64,000 bases of DNA, taken from Elymus sibiricus. Its lineage: Eukaryota > Streptophyta > Magnoliopsida > Poales > Poaceae. Location: the NCBI GenBank assembly GCA_039707655.1, contig CM077667.1, positions 154,546,642 through 154,610,641 on the forward strand, written 5' to 3'. Of this stretch, positions 10,664 to 22,398 are shown one piece after another (positions within the stretch are counted from its first letter, which is position 1; each line of letters opens with the position of its first letter). The notes under the pieces were generated by a model that saw only the letters and a list, made by a program, of their open reading frames with translations, was not told the origin of the DNA and searched no databases. A program made the position numbers and the translations under genes.

Positions 10664-12665
10664 ATGGCGCCCAAGAAGGCCAAGGGCACGGCGGCACCCG
10701 CCGCGACCACATCCAAGCTGCCGTCCCAAACCACCGATGGCGGTGACCACCGTGCTCACTCCGTTGGTGAGCGCAGTCACAACACTGTGCGGAGTTCCGC
10801 GAGCCATGACCCGGACCCCGCCATCGTAGTAGCACGAAACGCGCCGGCGGTGACCGAGGGCGACGCCGCTGCGGCGGCCGGGGCAGCAGCCGCGGCCGCA
10901 GCGGCCGCGGGGGTTGCGACCGGACTTTCACCGCGCCCCTCGCAAGACGACCGCGACCCACGCCCGCGAGAGGGTGAACCGGAGCCCCGCGCGGACGGGG
11001 CCCTCATGCGCCGCTCCCTAGGGGCGCAAGGCCGGATTCCACGACCCCCTCCCGGTGAGGGCAAATGACGGGCAACAGCACGAGAAAGCGCTCCTTCTGG
11101 CATTGCCAGGAGTAAAAGCGCTACCCACGCCTCGCCCCGTCCGTTCCCCAAAACCGTGGGAGAAGCTCTGGCACAGGCCCAGATTCCGCTGAACTTTCCG
11201 CCCACGCCGGAGGTGATGGAGGAGTGGAGGGCGACCATACAAAGCCTGCTAAGCTTCTCCAACAATGAGAAACCAGATGCGGCAGGCTCCTCGCGCGCGT
11301 GGCTCCCACGGAACCCACCGCCGGATGCGACGCCGGCGGGGCGCACATGGTGCAGTCGCCCCCACGACAGCAGTGGAGCTCCCGCTGCACCAACGTACAA
11401 GACGAAGTGTCCCAAGCATCGACGGACCCGCGGCTGAAGCGAGACTAATGCCAAGTCCTGAAGGACATGCGTAAGGAGGACGCACGCACCGCCATCAAAA
11501 GACGGCGGGAAGCGCGTCACCAATCCGATGGTCGCGCAGATCCAGCCGTCGACGAGCCCGTGCCTGGGGCGCCCGACAGCCTACCTTACGAGGTCGGTTG
11601 TCCAGCGTTCACTCGCGAACTACGGCAAGTCCGCTGGCCCTCCAGTACAACCTTCAAGCCGGAGCTGCCGGACAAGTATGACGGCGCGGTCAGTCCATCG
11701 GAGTTCCTAGGCATCTACACCAGCGCGGTGCAGGCTGCCGTGGGACAAGACGAGAAAGTGGTTGCCAACTACTTCCCGCTAGCGCTCAAGCCCAACATAA
11801 GGAGCTAGCTAATGAACTTGCCGGAGGGGTCCATCTCTTCCTGGGCGGACCTGTGCAATCAGTTCGTCGGGGCCTACCACGGGGGCCACAAGCTCCCGGG
11901 GCAACCCAGCGATCTGCACATGCTCCCCCAATGGGACGGCGAGGCCCTCCGCAAGTACATCCAGTGATTCAGCCGCGTACAGCACAACATCCCAGACATC
12001 CACCCCGCCGTGGTGATCACTGTGTTCCACACGAACGTACACAATCACCGCATGCGTGAGGAGATGAGCATCAACAAGGTGCAGGACATCGTCGAGCTCT
12101 ACACTCTGGCCGACAAGTGCGCGCGGGCTGAGGAAGGAAGGAGGCTCCCGGTTGAGGATGCTGGCGTGGAGGTCGACTTCGACGACGACGAGAATGCGCC
12201 TGCCTCCTCGAGGAAGGGGTGCAAGCACAACAAGAAACGCAAGGGCAAGGCAGTAATGGCTGTCGAGAGCTTCGGCAAGCCTAACGCCGACAAGAAGGCC
12301 AAGTCTGAGGAGCCCAGCAAGGACGTTGCCGCGTGCTCCAGAGACGACGAGGCCGCGGCAGGCGAGAATGCCGGCAAGCCCTACTGCAAGATCCACCTCA
12401 CCAAAGGCCACGACATCAACGAATGCCGCCAAGTAGAACAGCTTGCTGAGAAGCAAAAGCAAGAGTACGAAAGGCGCGACAAGAGAAGGGCCGAGATGGT
12501 GCCGGTGGACCCGACAAGAAGAACCGCAACGGTCGAGGTGACCGTCGCGGCAAGGCCAAACAGTAGAAAGAAAAACCTGCTAGAGGCTGAGGCGAGAAAT
12601 CCGATGATGATGATGACAATGATGAAGATGAAGAGGGATCTGACAAGCAAGAGTTCCAGAAGGCC
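10664..12665 (+). pseudogene. gag: Gypsy A gag (capsid/nucleocapsid) pseudogene
   Basis: Gag would form the virus-like particle and bind element RNA. A 134-codon N-terminal frame starts MAPKKAKGT at 10664 and includes an Ala-run; it stops at 11068. The capsid part is in another frame from about 11467: FKPELPDKYDGAVSPSEFLG, then LMNLPEGSISSWADLCNQFV, then VITVFHTNVHNHRMREEM. It is cut by TAG at 11806-11808, where the family has Trp, and by TGA at 11965-11967, where the family has Arg. A zinc-knuckle-like segment YCKIHLTKGHDINECRQVEQ lies near 12381-12440. Near 12500-12660 the frame slips and continues into the protease frame. The gene cannot make full-length Gag. Confidence 0.8.
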
Positions 12666-13415
12666 ATGGATGCTATGTGTGTTGACGGAGGCACATCTTT
12701 GCACTCCTCCCACAGGCAGCTCAAGCAGTGGGTCCGCAAAGTCAACGCGGCGGAGCCAGCGGCAGAGGCGAGGAAGCCCCTCAAATGGTCCAACACTCCC
12801 ATGATCTTCGACGCTGAGGATCACCCTGATCGCGTCACCGCGGTCGGGTGCACGCCGTTGTTGGTCTCACCAACGATTCGCAACCTCAGAGTCACGAAGA
12901 TGTTTGTCGACAGTGGGGCCGACCTGAATCTGATTTCGCCCGATGTGATCAAGCGGCTGCAGATCCCCGATTCGGACCTCAAACCGACGGGCTCCTTCCA
13001 AGGAGTGGATGAGGGAAGATCTCAGCCAAAGGGAAATATAACCCTCCCGGTCACATTCGGCAGCGAGCTCAATATCAGGACAGAGAGGGTCGTCTTCGAT
13101 GTCGCCAAGATGTCGCTGCCGTATAATGGGATCCTGAGCCGCCCGGCACTGGCGAAGTTCATGGCGGCGTCTCACCACGCCTACAACACGCTCAATATGC
13201 CGGTGCCCATGAGCATCATCACCGTCCACGCCGACAAGAAAGACGCGGTCCTCTGCGTCGACAAGCTCTACCGGGAGGCAGTGGCAGCGTTAGCTAACGA
13301 AGCACTCGCTCCTGCCGGCAAAGCTCCCGGGGGAAGAACAAAGATAAGACCTCTGGCAAGACTCGTGATGAAAATCCGAGAAGCGCGCCGTGGGGTGCAG
13401 CACGCCTGTCGATGA
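12666..13415 (+). CDS. Gypsy A aspartic protease (retropepsin-like)
   Basis: The frame continues the end of gag (MDAMCVDGGTSLHSSHRQLK) and holds a retropepsin fold. The catalytic motif is FVDSGADLNLIS at about residues 78-89, and the downstream hydrophobic motif is YNGILSRPALAKF near residue 157. These would cut the Gag polyprotein. The frame ends at 13415 with no RT continuing from it, whereas in autonomous relatives the polyprotein runs into RT-RNase H-integrase. There is no independent start codon context; the ATG given is just the first Met after the gag frameshift. Confidence 0.8.
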   Translation: MDAMCVDGGTSLHSSHRQLKQWVRKVNAAEPAAEARKPLKWSNTPMIFDAEDHPDRVTAVGCTPLLVSPTIRNLRVTKMFVDSGADLNLISPDVIKRLQIPDSDLKPTGSFQGVDEGRSQPKGNITLPVTFGSELNIRTERVVFDVAKMSLPYNGILSRPALAKFMAASHHAYNTLNMPVPMSIITVHADKKDAVLCVDKLYREAVAALANEALAPAGKAPGGRTKIRPLARLVMKIREARRGVQHACR

Positions 13416-14332
13416 CTCACCAGAGACTTCAGCCGCCGGAAGTAAGAGGAGCAGAGCCGCCAAGTCCTTGTCGGGCGGTGCAAGTCACTAGGCCCGACAC
13501 GAGCCGCCTGGCGATCGGGGGCGGCACTTAGGTGTTAAACTCGTGTAGTAACGAGTGCCCTCGCAAGGCGCCACCCAGAAGGCGTGTTTGCCGGGCCTCC
13601 TGGCGGCCCCTCCCCCCTTTGTACAAAGTCTGCCTCCAAGGTGTGTAATCCTTAGTACAAAGGCAGGCGACGGGTGCGTGCTCAGTCTGTAAAGATAAGT
13701 ATCCCACAACCTTTTGTCAAAATTGCAAGTCTGATCTTATATACACTGCATGAAACGTTGTGGTCGTTCCCCGCTTACGCAAAGCGACCATAGAAATGCT
13801 GGAGTTCCTATCACTCTACATATCTCTCTTCTTCCTTCTTTCTCAAAAGGAGACAGGGACCCCCGCGTGCAAGTCTCCCCGGGGGAAGAGTGGCGGTACG
13901 AACACCGAGCGCTTTGCAAAGCTAAGTTGTGAAAACTATTTAAGATTTCCAAAATCCTTCCCTGAGACAAAATCAACGTTTGTATGGGAAAACCTGCACG
14001 CTAGGGACCCTTGTCGAAACTGCCTGCATGCTTGGATGTTTCGAGTCTGCTCAACATCCCAAGCAGCCACAGCAGGGATGGCAAGAGGGGCTCGCTAGTG
14101 GCGGCATCCCCGGTAGGCTGCTAAGGGACCCGTTCCGAAAAAGCAGCACAGACAGGATGTGCGCACTGGCAGGCATCGCTGACGAAGCGTAGGGATTAAA
14201 AGCATACAAATACGAGATCGCGTTAAGGGGAAGGAAGAGCCCACGCTGGTGAATAAAGTACGTTACAAATAAAAGCAAGTTCACAATATTAATCCTAGGC
14301 AAACATGGCACCCAGGTTGCAGGAGCAGAAGC
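13416..14332. other. Gypsy A spacer replacing pol; no gene
   Basis: About 900 bases separate the protease from the end of the antisense gene. No RT, RNase H or integrase motif is visible in any frame, so pol was lost or never present. Confidence 0.65.
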
Positions 14333-17300
14333 TCAACGGTTCAAGGTCACGGAGCCGGCCTTATCGGAGATGGGAGCGACGAGCGCGTCTAACTCACTGG
14401 TGTTGAAGCCTTTCGGCAGCCTGGACAAGGCCTTGGTCAGGTCGAGGTTGGGGTTGTGGTAGGCGACCTTCACCAAAACCTTGTGGAGAACTCCGCGACA
14501 CAACTCGTGGCAGCCTTGAAGGAAGTCGTCTGCCCGCCCCGCCTCGTACTTTGCTAGGGCACCAACGAGCCTCCCGAAGAAGACAGACAGCCTCGCGCTT
14601 GCCGCTTTCGGGCCGTCGCTAGAGAAGGCGCACTCCTCCAAGCCCATCTTCGCCAGCTGGGCGGAGAGCTTCATGGAAGGTCGGCAAGCTGTGTCGTCCA
14701 TAGACGGACAGTCTCCTGGAATTCGTTGGAGGACTGCGCGACAGAAGCAAGCAGGGTCCTCTCTTCTTCAAGCTCCCCAAGCAGGCTGCACTCTTTGGCA
14801 TGAGCGATCCTGAGGCTGCCCTCGTGGGTGCTTACCCTTGCGTGCAGGTCGGTGTTGGCGGCCACAGCGGCCTCCAGGTCCCTGGCCTTGCCACCGAGTG
14901 CAACCTGCAATTCCGCCAAGGCCTGGGTGTCCTTCTGGGCGCCCTCCTTCAACCCCAAGATCTCCTATCGGGAAGCAGTGAGGTCCAGCTCTAGTTGCCG
15001 TACCTTGTTCTCCAACTTGGCCTTGGCGAGCTGGACGGCCTCGGCAGTGGTCACGGCCTCCTGGAGCTTACCGGCGTACTCAATAGCCTGCTGCTCGAGT
15101 GCAGCCTTGTGCTCTAGCTCCAGGACCTGGACCAGGTTGCCCAGCTCAGCCCCAAGCTTATCAGCGAGGTTCCTCTCGCGGGCTGCGAGCTCTTCTTCAC
15201 GGCAATCGAGGGGATCGTGCACGCTTTCAGCTCTGCATCCTGCTTGGCGATGTCTTCATCAGCCTCCAGCCATATCTTCTCAGCCTCGGCCCGTCGGTTG
15301 ATGAAATCGGCCTCGGCCTGGTTGAGCTCGACCAGCTGGTTGCCGATCTCCTTGCGGGTCATGGTGAACCATGCTTGCATGTTGGCATGGAGCGCCCGGA
15401 ACCTCTCCTCAGCGGCTGCGAGAAGGACCTCCCGGCGGTCCAGCCTCTCCAAACGGCTGGCGTAGTGTGCCCGCAGCTGCCGGAAGCTTTTGCTCAAGGA
15501 CACCAGGATGGCGTGCTCCTTGGCCTCGTCGCTTTCGCCGAACGGATCGACCGCCACCTCTCCTTCGAGGGTGGCCACCGCGTCATCCATGGCCGCCTCC
15601 TCGGAAAAGCCCCGAGGATGGCGTCGCCGGGGAAACTAACGAACTGCAGATCGCTCACCCATAGGTATCGGCTCGGAGGAGGCCCCGCCGACGAAGTTGG
15701 ACCGACGGCGCTCCCACTGGCGGCCCCCAGCACGAAAGACATGCCCGCCCCCAGCATTCCTGCGACAGGGGCGGCTTCGGCCGCCATCTCTGGGTACGGC
15801 CCCTCAAGTACTCGTTTGTCATTGTTCCTGGGACCACGGCAAGCATTGTCCTCTTCCGCTGCGATGCGGCTGGCCTCGTCGACCGCCTCCTTGGCAATTC
15901 CCTCGACGTCGACATCGACACCGAGACCCTCCAACGGTGGCAAATCTTCAAACAAAAAAAGAACAGAGCTCAGAGGAAGTTCAAGAAGACAAAAAGGATG
16001 AAGAGACCCGACGCTCTAGTAATGAAGGTGGCCTACCCACGGGTTCCTGCTGACGGGGCACCTCATCCTCTCCAATCGTGTCCCCCAGCGTCGCCTGGCT
16101 GCCGGCGCCCCCGCCCGTTTGCACGTCCGTAGCACGGATGGACTCGGCTGTGGGGTCCTTCGCCGGCGGGCTCCCCTCAGGGGTCGAGCCCTCCCACGTC
16201 GCCTCTGGGCGATCCCCCCTCGTTGACAGGGGATGGAAACGATGGCTTCAGCGGCATCGCTCGCGCCCGCGAGCGGGTATTGAGACAGAGCCTCTTGCCG
16301 GGGGCTAGGAAGGGAGTCGAGATCAATGACCCCCCGCTCCGGCGAGGCAGCCCGCCTGGGCGGCGCGCTTGTCGTACCCCCGGCCTCAGCTGCAGGCCCA
16401 GTCCTCTTGGCCACACGCTGCGCCACGGTCTCCCCATCCCTGCAAAATCGACGAACAACGAGACTTCGCTGGGATGCAAAAAAATGGAGGAAAGAACAAG
16501 AGAAGCAAGAATCAAGGCGAATCCGGAGGGGTGACACTTACTCCTCGTCCTCCTCCCCCGAGCTAAAGGTGGATAGATCCCACTTCCCTTGCCGACCGGC
16601 GGCAGGGACATGCACGGGCTCAGCCAACTCGGCGGGAACATTTTCCGCACACGTCGCTACGACCCGGCTCCTCCCTCGCGGTCTGGAAACATTGGCAGCA
16701 GGATCTTCCTCCTCCTCTTCTCCATCGTCCTCGACGACCGGCGAGTCCCTGTCACGATGGACCGGCTCTCCACTGCCGGCCCTGGGGAGCACTCGCGCCC
16801 TCCTTGGAGCATCGCGAACCAGGGGCTCCTAGAGCTCCGACTCCCCGGCAACATCAGCGCCGGCACGTTCCTCCAGCAAGACTTGCGTTGGCGGTTCGTC
16901 GCTGCGCTCCTCCTCGTGGCCGGCCTCCTCTTCCTCGTCGTCAGGCGCGACTGCACCCAGGCCACTGCCGCTCGCAACGAGACCTGCCTCCACGGCGCGG
17001 CGCCCGATGAATGCAACCTCCGCCTCGGTGGTAGCGCAGATCATCGGCCCTTCGTCCCGGATGCACGCCTCCGACAAGGTGTCGAACCATGCCTGCACCA
17101 CCTCCTTTGCCGGCGCCACCCACGTGGGGTCTACCCCATGCGCGTTGCACGCCGGCATCATCGCAACGATCGTTTCCCTGTGAGAGTTGTTGCAGAGCAG
17201 GGCGACCGGCGCCGACAATATGAACCTGCCCTCCGGGCGGAAGAGCCAGTGACGCAAGTGGACAAGCTGCAAATACGTTAGGTCGCTGTCGAGACCCGGG

Positions 17301-18128
17301 TGAATCCGCATGATGTCAGCAGGACTGATGTACGACCAGGCGAAGCGCTGCCGATCTTGGAGAGGGGTGATGCGCCTGGCCAAGAAATCCGAGCCCACCA
17401 TCTCTATGGTGAGCTTGGCATCCCTCAGCCGAAGCAGGTGGGCGAGCGGTACTTCCAGCTTCTCGTCATTCGGAGCAGCGGCACTCCATTCGTCCTTATG
17501 GATGGGCTTGAATGTCCGGACCTGGCAGAAGGGCGGCGCCTCCTTGTCGGAGATATAGCACCAATCCCCTCGCCACTCTTCCCACTTTTTGTGCAGGGAG
17601 CCCGGGGGGATACACTTCCTTGTGGGAGGCGCGAGGGATCCACGTGATGCTGCCAGAAATGGTGTCCTTGCCCTCTATGCGGGGATAGAAGAAATGGCGG
17701 AAAAGGGAGACGTTGGGGACTATCCCTATGAAGTTTTCGCACAAATGTGTGAAAACGGACAGAGTGGTCACCGCGTTCGGTGTGAAATCGAGCAGGCGGA
17801 AGCCGTAAGTCAACATCAGATCTACGAAGAAAGCAGAGAAGGGGGGAACCAACTCGCAGTAGAAGTACGCCGCAAAGAACGGGTACTTCTCAGGGTCGGG
17901 CTGGGCATCCCCTCAGAGCACCACCAGAGCCGAGTGCGCCTTCGTCTCCCTCCCCCACATTGGGGCATACCTCACGACAAGCTCGTGCGACGGCAGCGAA
18001 CAGGGGAGGAAGAAGGTGGACTTTCTCCTCATCACCGCCAGGACCTCCTTCGCCTCCGCATCGGTTGCCTTCTTGGCCTTCTTCGCCGTGCCGGCCACGG
18101 CGGAGGTGGCTGAGCGCTTCGGTGCCAT
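14333..18128 (-). pseudogene. Gypsy A antisense gene, gypsy-type transposon domain (PF04195-like) with coiled-coil tail
   Basis: Read on the minus strand, the gene starts MAPKRSATSAVAGTAKKAKK at 18128. It has the domain typical of Tat-lineage extra ORFs: PPFSAFFVDLMLTYGFRLLD, then FTHLCENFIGIVPNVSLFRH near 17850-17700, then LTYLQLVHLRHWLFRPEGRF near 17280. The C-terminal half (15590-14333) is a long Ala/Glu/Leu coiled coil ending LDALVAPISDKAGSVTLNR. Likely introns are 16543-16443 (donor GTAAGT, acceptor TTTTGCAG) and about 16036-15950. Frameshifts between 17.4 and 18.0 kb and near 15.6 kb make it a pseudogene. The protein's role is unknown even in intact relatives. Confidence 0.75.
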
Positions 18129-18510
18129 GACGGGCTCGTAAGTGCGCGGCGGCGGGGGCGGGGAAAAGAGAGACTTGGGGGCTCTGCGAGAGCTCAAAGA
18201 AAGGGAGGAAGCAGCGAGGCAGAAGAAGCACGACTACGGAGACGGTGCCCTTGCGAAAGCCGCTATTTATTCACGGGCGGGTGGGGGGGGGGGAACGCAA
18301 GGGTCGCCTCCCCCGGCCTCACGCGGCGCGGCCTCCAAAACGTGACCCCTCGAGGCAACCGTCCCGCTCCGCCACTCCCACAACCCATGGTAAATGCGCG
18401 TCGTGGGAAAGGTCAGTAAAAAGTCATCATAACTGCAGGGAAACGCGGCCACGCATGCCTGTGCACTGTTTTGGGCCTAGCCCAACAACGGCGCGCGCGC
18501 GTGTATGGCT

Positions 18511-18526
18511 CAGGCCCGGGGGCTAC
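18511..18526 (+). promoter_or_regulatory. Polypurine tract region of Gypsy A
   Basis: CAGGCCCGGGGGCTAC abuts the 3' LTR. The same GGGGGCTAC word lies at the corresponding place of Gypsy B (minus strand, 21450-21459), supporting a shared lineage. Confidence 0.6.
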
Positions 18527-19368
18527 TGTCGGTGTACTAAGAACTAGGGGTCCCTAGTACCTAGACTTGTGCACGGAAAGCCGCCTCAGGCCGGCAGCTT
18601 CTTGCGGGGCTTGCACCAGCCTCCAAGGCAAACCGAAGCTAAGACCAGAGCAAGGTGACCAGGCCCACCACCAGGCGGAGTAGCCCACCCACAGGCGCCC
18701 CCGACAAGGATTCCAACCCGCCAGGACGTCGCTCCACCTCACCAGGGACGATTGTCTACGTCGGCTGAGGTGTCGAGCGGGCAGGCGAAGCTGGCCGCGG
18801 CACGTGGCTACAGCAGCGGGCCTGTTGCAGCTTTAACACCACCCGTCCCGCGGCGTGGCAGAAGAATAAGAGGTAGCTGGGTGAATGGCGCAGAAGGAGA
18901 GACAGTCCTTGCCGGGAAACGTCGCCAGTGAACCACCTCACGGCGCATTCAATGCGCCTGTCCTAGTCCGTCAGAGTTAGTTGTTACCCACTACCACTCT
19001 GACGACAGCCCCTGTAGCTGTAAGAGCTCACTGTACGCCTAGTAAATTACCATTGTAGCCTTTGTGGAAACCCCTTGAACTATAAAAGGAGGCCCATGGC
19101 TACCTTGACAAAGGTCGACACCCGGTCCATTTGCACACGTAGCAGCACCTCTCGAGCATCCTTGCCAGGTGGCTGCGCCCTTGTATTTGGACCCAGATAT
19201 ACAAACACACAGACATGATGTAGGGTTTTACACTCCCGAGCGGCCCGAACCTGTATAAACCATGCGCGTAGTCATGGCCGACTGATGCTCTTCGTGCACT
19301 CGATGCCCTCGCCGAACCGTAAAGGGGCCTCGCTGGTCCCATAGATCATCGTGAATCACATCCCGACA
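18527..19368 (+). repeat. 3' LTR of Gypsy A
   Basis: Direct copy of 9746-10586 with substitutions and small indels. It keeps a TATA box at 19081-19090 (TATAAAAGGA) inside CCCTTGAAC-TATAAAAGGAGGCC. Confidence 0.9.
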
Positions 19369-19373
19369 ATAGT

Positions 19374-20185
19374 ATATGAAAAAACACATGACTAAGTTGA
19401 TTTTTCAACAGCAACGCCTTCAAAAAGGGGAAAAACATTCTCGCACCATTGCCGGCATGTCCCAAGACGGATTGGACAAGGATTTTCATCGTGATTGCCA
19501 AGACCAACCAATAAAGACCAGCAAAATAGCAAATAGATAACACCTTCAACAAGGAATACACCAAGTTCATCACTGCTGAGTCCTATCAATAAATGGGTTT
19601 GTTCGATAGTCGCTTGTGTCAATACTCTACACGCGAGCCAAAAGACTGGTAGATTCATGAAACGTCTTCTCATCTTACTCCATCGCCATGACTATTAGGT
19701 GGTCATGCATGTTTCGGTGCGGATCTAGCCACTGCCACCCGACACCGGTTTGAGTTAAACTGCAGCATCCATCATACCATCAGAGCTACTGACCTAGATC
19801 TAGATGCCAGCAGGGAACCTCCTCATGCAATGACCGCTACCTCACGTTGAAGAAAGATCCCCATTTCATCGTGAGCAAGTGCCCACAGCGCCGGGCACAA
19901 CCACCGCTGTCGTGCCTACAGATACGTGGATGCGTCTGCACATGGCATCTCCGCCACCGACATGAATAGCCATCATTGGATCCGGCCATCGCCGTCGATG
20001 CAGGTGTGAAAAATAGAGGCTACCACCGCCGCAAATGCCACTACTACCCACAAAGACCTCCATGCCACTTTGTCTCCTTGGCCACCCCTGACACGTCCAC
20101 CACCGTCGCATATAGTCGATGTTTAGCATGAGCCACTCGAGGAGTTGTCACTGATCAGTCGGGCTTGCCTGGCCTACTTTGATAT
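19374..20185. other. Decayed retroelement-like sequence, no gene
   Basis: GC-rich, CCAC/CCGCC-rich sequence resembling the 3' portion of a grass LINE on the minus strand. The words CCCCGGCCTCTGCATCA at 9654-9670, on the other side of Gypsy A, could be its other half. No frame is convincing. Confidence 0.35.
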
Positions 20186-20204
20186 TGTCGGGGGGGGGGG
20201 CCTC

Positions 20205-20510
20205 ACCCACCGCGGTAAAAGCATCTATAGTCGGGCGCCTCAAACCCACCTCAAACACCCGGGTGGACGGTCCGGTCACTGACTGGTCAAAAAATCGGGA
20301 CCCAGATGGGCATTTCAAATCGGCCTCAAACGCTCGGGCTGACCAGCGCCCCTCATATCCAGCCCAAATGTATGGCGGATATGTGGCGGCCCGGGCGCAT
20401 CCGCCACGTCGGACCCGACAAGCCTACCTGACCACAAATTGCATAAAACCCCATCCGACCTTCCCGATTCCACTTGCATCGGATTGCACCTTGTCCTCTA
20501 TGTATTAGAC
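20205..20510 (+). repeat. GC-rich dispersed repeat, copy 1
   Basis: This matches the reverse complement of about 62930-63145 over some 210 bp, including CCTCAAACG-type, CGGTCACTG, GGCCTCAAACGC, GGGCTGAC and CGCCACGTCGGAC blocks. At the other site the repeat lies directly upstream of a protein-coding pseudogene. Here no gene follows. Confidence 0.75.
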
Positions 20511-20520
20511 ACATTGTCCG

Positions 20521-20978
20521 GCTAGCTATTTTGTGATTTTTTCATAGGAGCGTGATGAGAATGACTGAAAAAAGTTCTTATACTCCAAAAACTTTCTCAC
20601 TGCCAGTAGTGGTCATCAATGCTCGCCTTGTGAATGATATGAGCTCCTTCGCAAAGCAAGCATTGATAGTCCCTATTAAAAGAGGGTAGCTTAACACTTT
20701 TTCCCGACGTGGATATACGTGGAATTTAATGCATTAAACCGATGAAACATAACATTTGAGACATTGAACGTATCTGGTGGCAAGGAACTATTTTATCGAG
20801 AAACCCAAAACCTTGTGTTCCGATGCAATGATGGAAAGACGTGTTTTGTGTATACAAACCCAAAGGAGGTCAACACCTTCGTACCCGCCATAGCCCATTG
20901 CCCGGTGTCGTGTGAGTAATACTGACAGTAGTACGGGGGGTACGTACGAGTAAGGGCGAAGCCTAGCTACGGAGCAAG
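20521..20978. other. No gene seen
   Basis: Unclassified sequence between the GC-rich repeat and the Gypsy B LTR. No repeat structure or coding signal is recognised. Confidence 0.5.
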
Positions 20979-21449
20979 TGTCACACTCGGATTTACGAGT
21001 TCGGACCCCACTCGGAAATGGTAAAAGTCCTACGTCTCGAGCCCTGGGGCTAAGTGTTTGCTTTGTGTATGTTACTGATTACAAGGAGTTCGTAACCCCT
21101 CTTCTGGCGTCGAGGGGTGGCTTATATAGAGTGCGCCACCGCCAGCCGAATACCTTTACAAGGGCCATTAATGCTAGTAACTACCGGAGTTACTGGAAAC
21201 TGCCGTGTTAACTATGAGCGTTATAGGTAACATAGTATTCACAACACTTTATGTGAGTTAAGTCCCTCGAACGTTGTAGCTCCCATGTCGCCTCTGCTTC
21301 TTCACGTCCGTGTGCTAAAGCTAGGCCGAGTGAACTTGTACATTCGTCCGAGTGCTAAGGTAGTCCAGAGACTTCTGCGAACTTGTAGGGCCCCAGGTGT
21401 GTCCTAGATATGAGGTCTACGGCCCTACACAAGGTAGGTGACCTCATCA
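20979..21449 (-). repeat. 3' LTR of Gypsy B (minus strand)
   Basis: Read on the minus strand the LTR runs TGATGAGGTCACC...GAGTGTGACA, with a TATA box CTATATAAG at 21121-21129. The adjoining minus-strand polypurine end CGGGGGCTAC lies immediately upstream of it (21450-21459), so this is the 3' LTR. CCGAGTG/CACTCGG words, frequent in the Gypsy B body at 43-60 kb, also occur here. The left edge is set by the TGTCACACTCGG start and is less certain. Confidence 0.6.
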
Positions 21450-22181
21450 GTAGCCCCCGAATCGGTTGAGGTTTTGGGAGTCAAGTGACCAACGTGTCGT
21501 GACGTTGGTAGAGTTTCGGGAACGCTTGGAAACGAGTCGAGTCGTTTCTCACTCGATATTGAAGCCACAACCGGTTCAGGTTAAGTAACTTCCGAATGTC
21601 TCAAATAGCCTGACTGTTCAAGTCACTCGACCTGATGCAGACCAGTTCTCGGGGGAGACAATCCTAAGGCTTGAAGATGAGATTATTGAAACTTCTGTCT
21701 GGCCTCCATTCGGGTACTCTAGGAGTAGTTGAAGGTTTGTCCGAGTGCTCGACAGGTCTTTTTGGTTCACTCGGTGAGTTTTGGCGCGTCGGAACGCACC
21801 AGCGAATGCGGAGTTCACTCGGGCCATGGCGCTGCAAAATCTCCAGCGATTTTGAAATCATGGGGAAGCGCGCGCGGGATTGTGACAGTTATGTCAGGAA
21901 AGTGGGGGAGGTGGCCGCGACGCCTCGATTTTTGCGTCGTAAATTTTGCCACGCGTCCCTGCAACGCTGCCCTAGGGATATCGCGGATCTGCATGCGCCC
22001 GTTGATTGCTCGGTTGCAGCCGATCCGATGGCCGGGATTTCGCCGAGTTGGGGTAAGTGAGACCGGGAGAGAGGTAGGAAAAAACATTCTCATTTCCCAC
22101 CTATACAATCCCCTCCTCTGCTCCGTCGAGAGCTTTGCCCGCGCCACCGATTTGCCGATTCGCCATCGGTCCTCACCGGAG
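21450..22181 (-). mobile_element. Gypsy B segment between polypurine tract and antisense gene
   Basis: The stretch is rich in CCGAGTG/CACTCGG words and ends with a leader-like CCTCACCGGAG just before the antisense gene start. It probably contains the promoter and 5' UTR of that gene. No other frame is convincing. Confidence 0.5.
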
Positions 22182-22398
22182 ATGACGAGGAGCGCCATCG
22201 CGAAGGCCGAGAGGGTGAAGAAGTCTTCCTGCGAGTCCTCCTCGAGCACGGGTGCCCTGGCTGGCTTCGTCCAGGGTGACTGGCTGGCGCCTCGGACCAC
22301 CTCCAGTAGGTTGAGGGACCTGGAGAGCCAGGGCCTCCTGGTCGCCGGGAGCTGGCGGCTGCCGAGAAAGGAGAGGTCGAGCCCGCGCCGCGCGGGAC
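22182..22398 (+). pseudogene. N-terminus of the Gypsy B antisense gene, truncated
   Basis: The frame starts MTRSAIAKAERVKKSSCESS and continues GDWLAPRTTSSRLRDLESQG and SWRLPRKERSSPRRAG, the usual start of gypsy-type transposon domain proteins in Triticeae (GDW followed by an LRxLxxxG motif). It is cut after 72 codons by the LTR that starts at 22399. The C-terminal part of a gene of this kind lies at 43366-43826 on the same strand, so the two may be halves of one copy, although the middle domain is missing. Confidence 0.65.

Larger units (their letters stand above)
9746..19368 (+). mobile_element. Gypsy A: complete non-autonomous Gypsy LTR retrotransposon with gag, protease and antisense gene
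   Basis: Two LTRs of about 841 bp (9746-10586 and 18527-19368), both TGTCGG...CGACA, bound the element, and ACAGT/ATAGT flank it as a 5 bp duplication with one change. Inside are a primer-binding region at about 10590, a broken gag, an aspartic protease, then a long gene on the opposite strand, and a GGGGGCTAC polypurine end. There is no space or trace for RT, RNase H or integrase. An antisense gene with the so-called gypsy-type transposon domain is a trait of the Tat lineage (Grande, Retand types). The LTRs differ at many C/T and G/A sites, so insertion is not recent. Confidence 0.9.

Noticed and set aside
10568..11523. Overlapping plus- and minus-strand frames of 150-248 codons over the Gypsy A gag start
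   Set aside because: High GC content leaves all frames open; the minus-strand frames carry no domain and oppose gag.
16589..17281. Plus-strand frame of 230 codons in Gypsy A
   Set aside because: It is the shadow of the minus-strand antisense gene, which has recognisable domain motifs in this interval.
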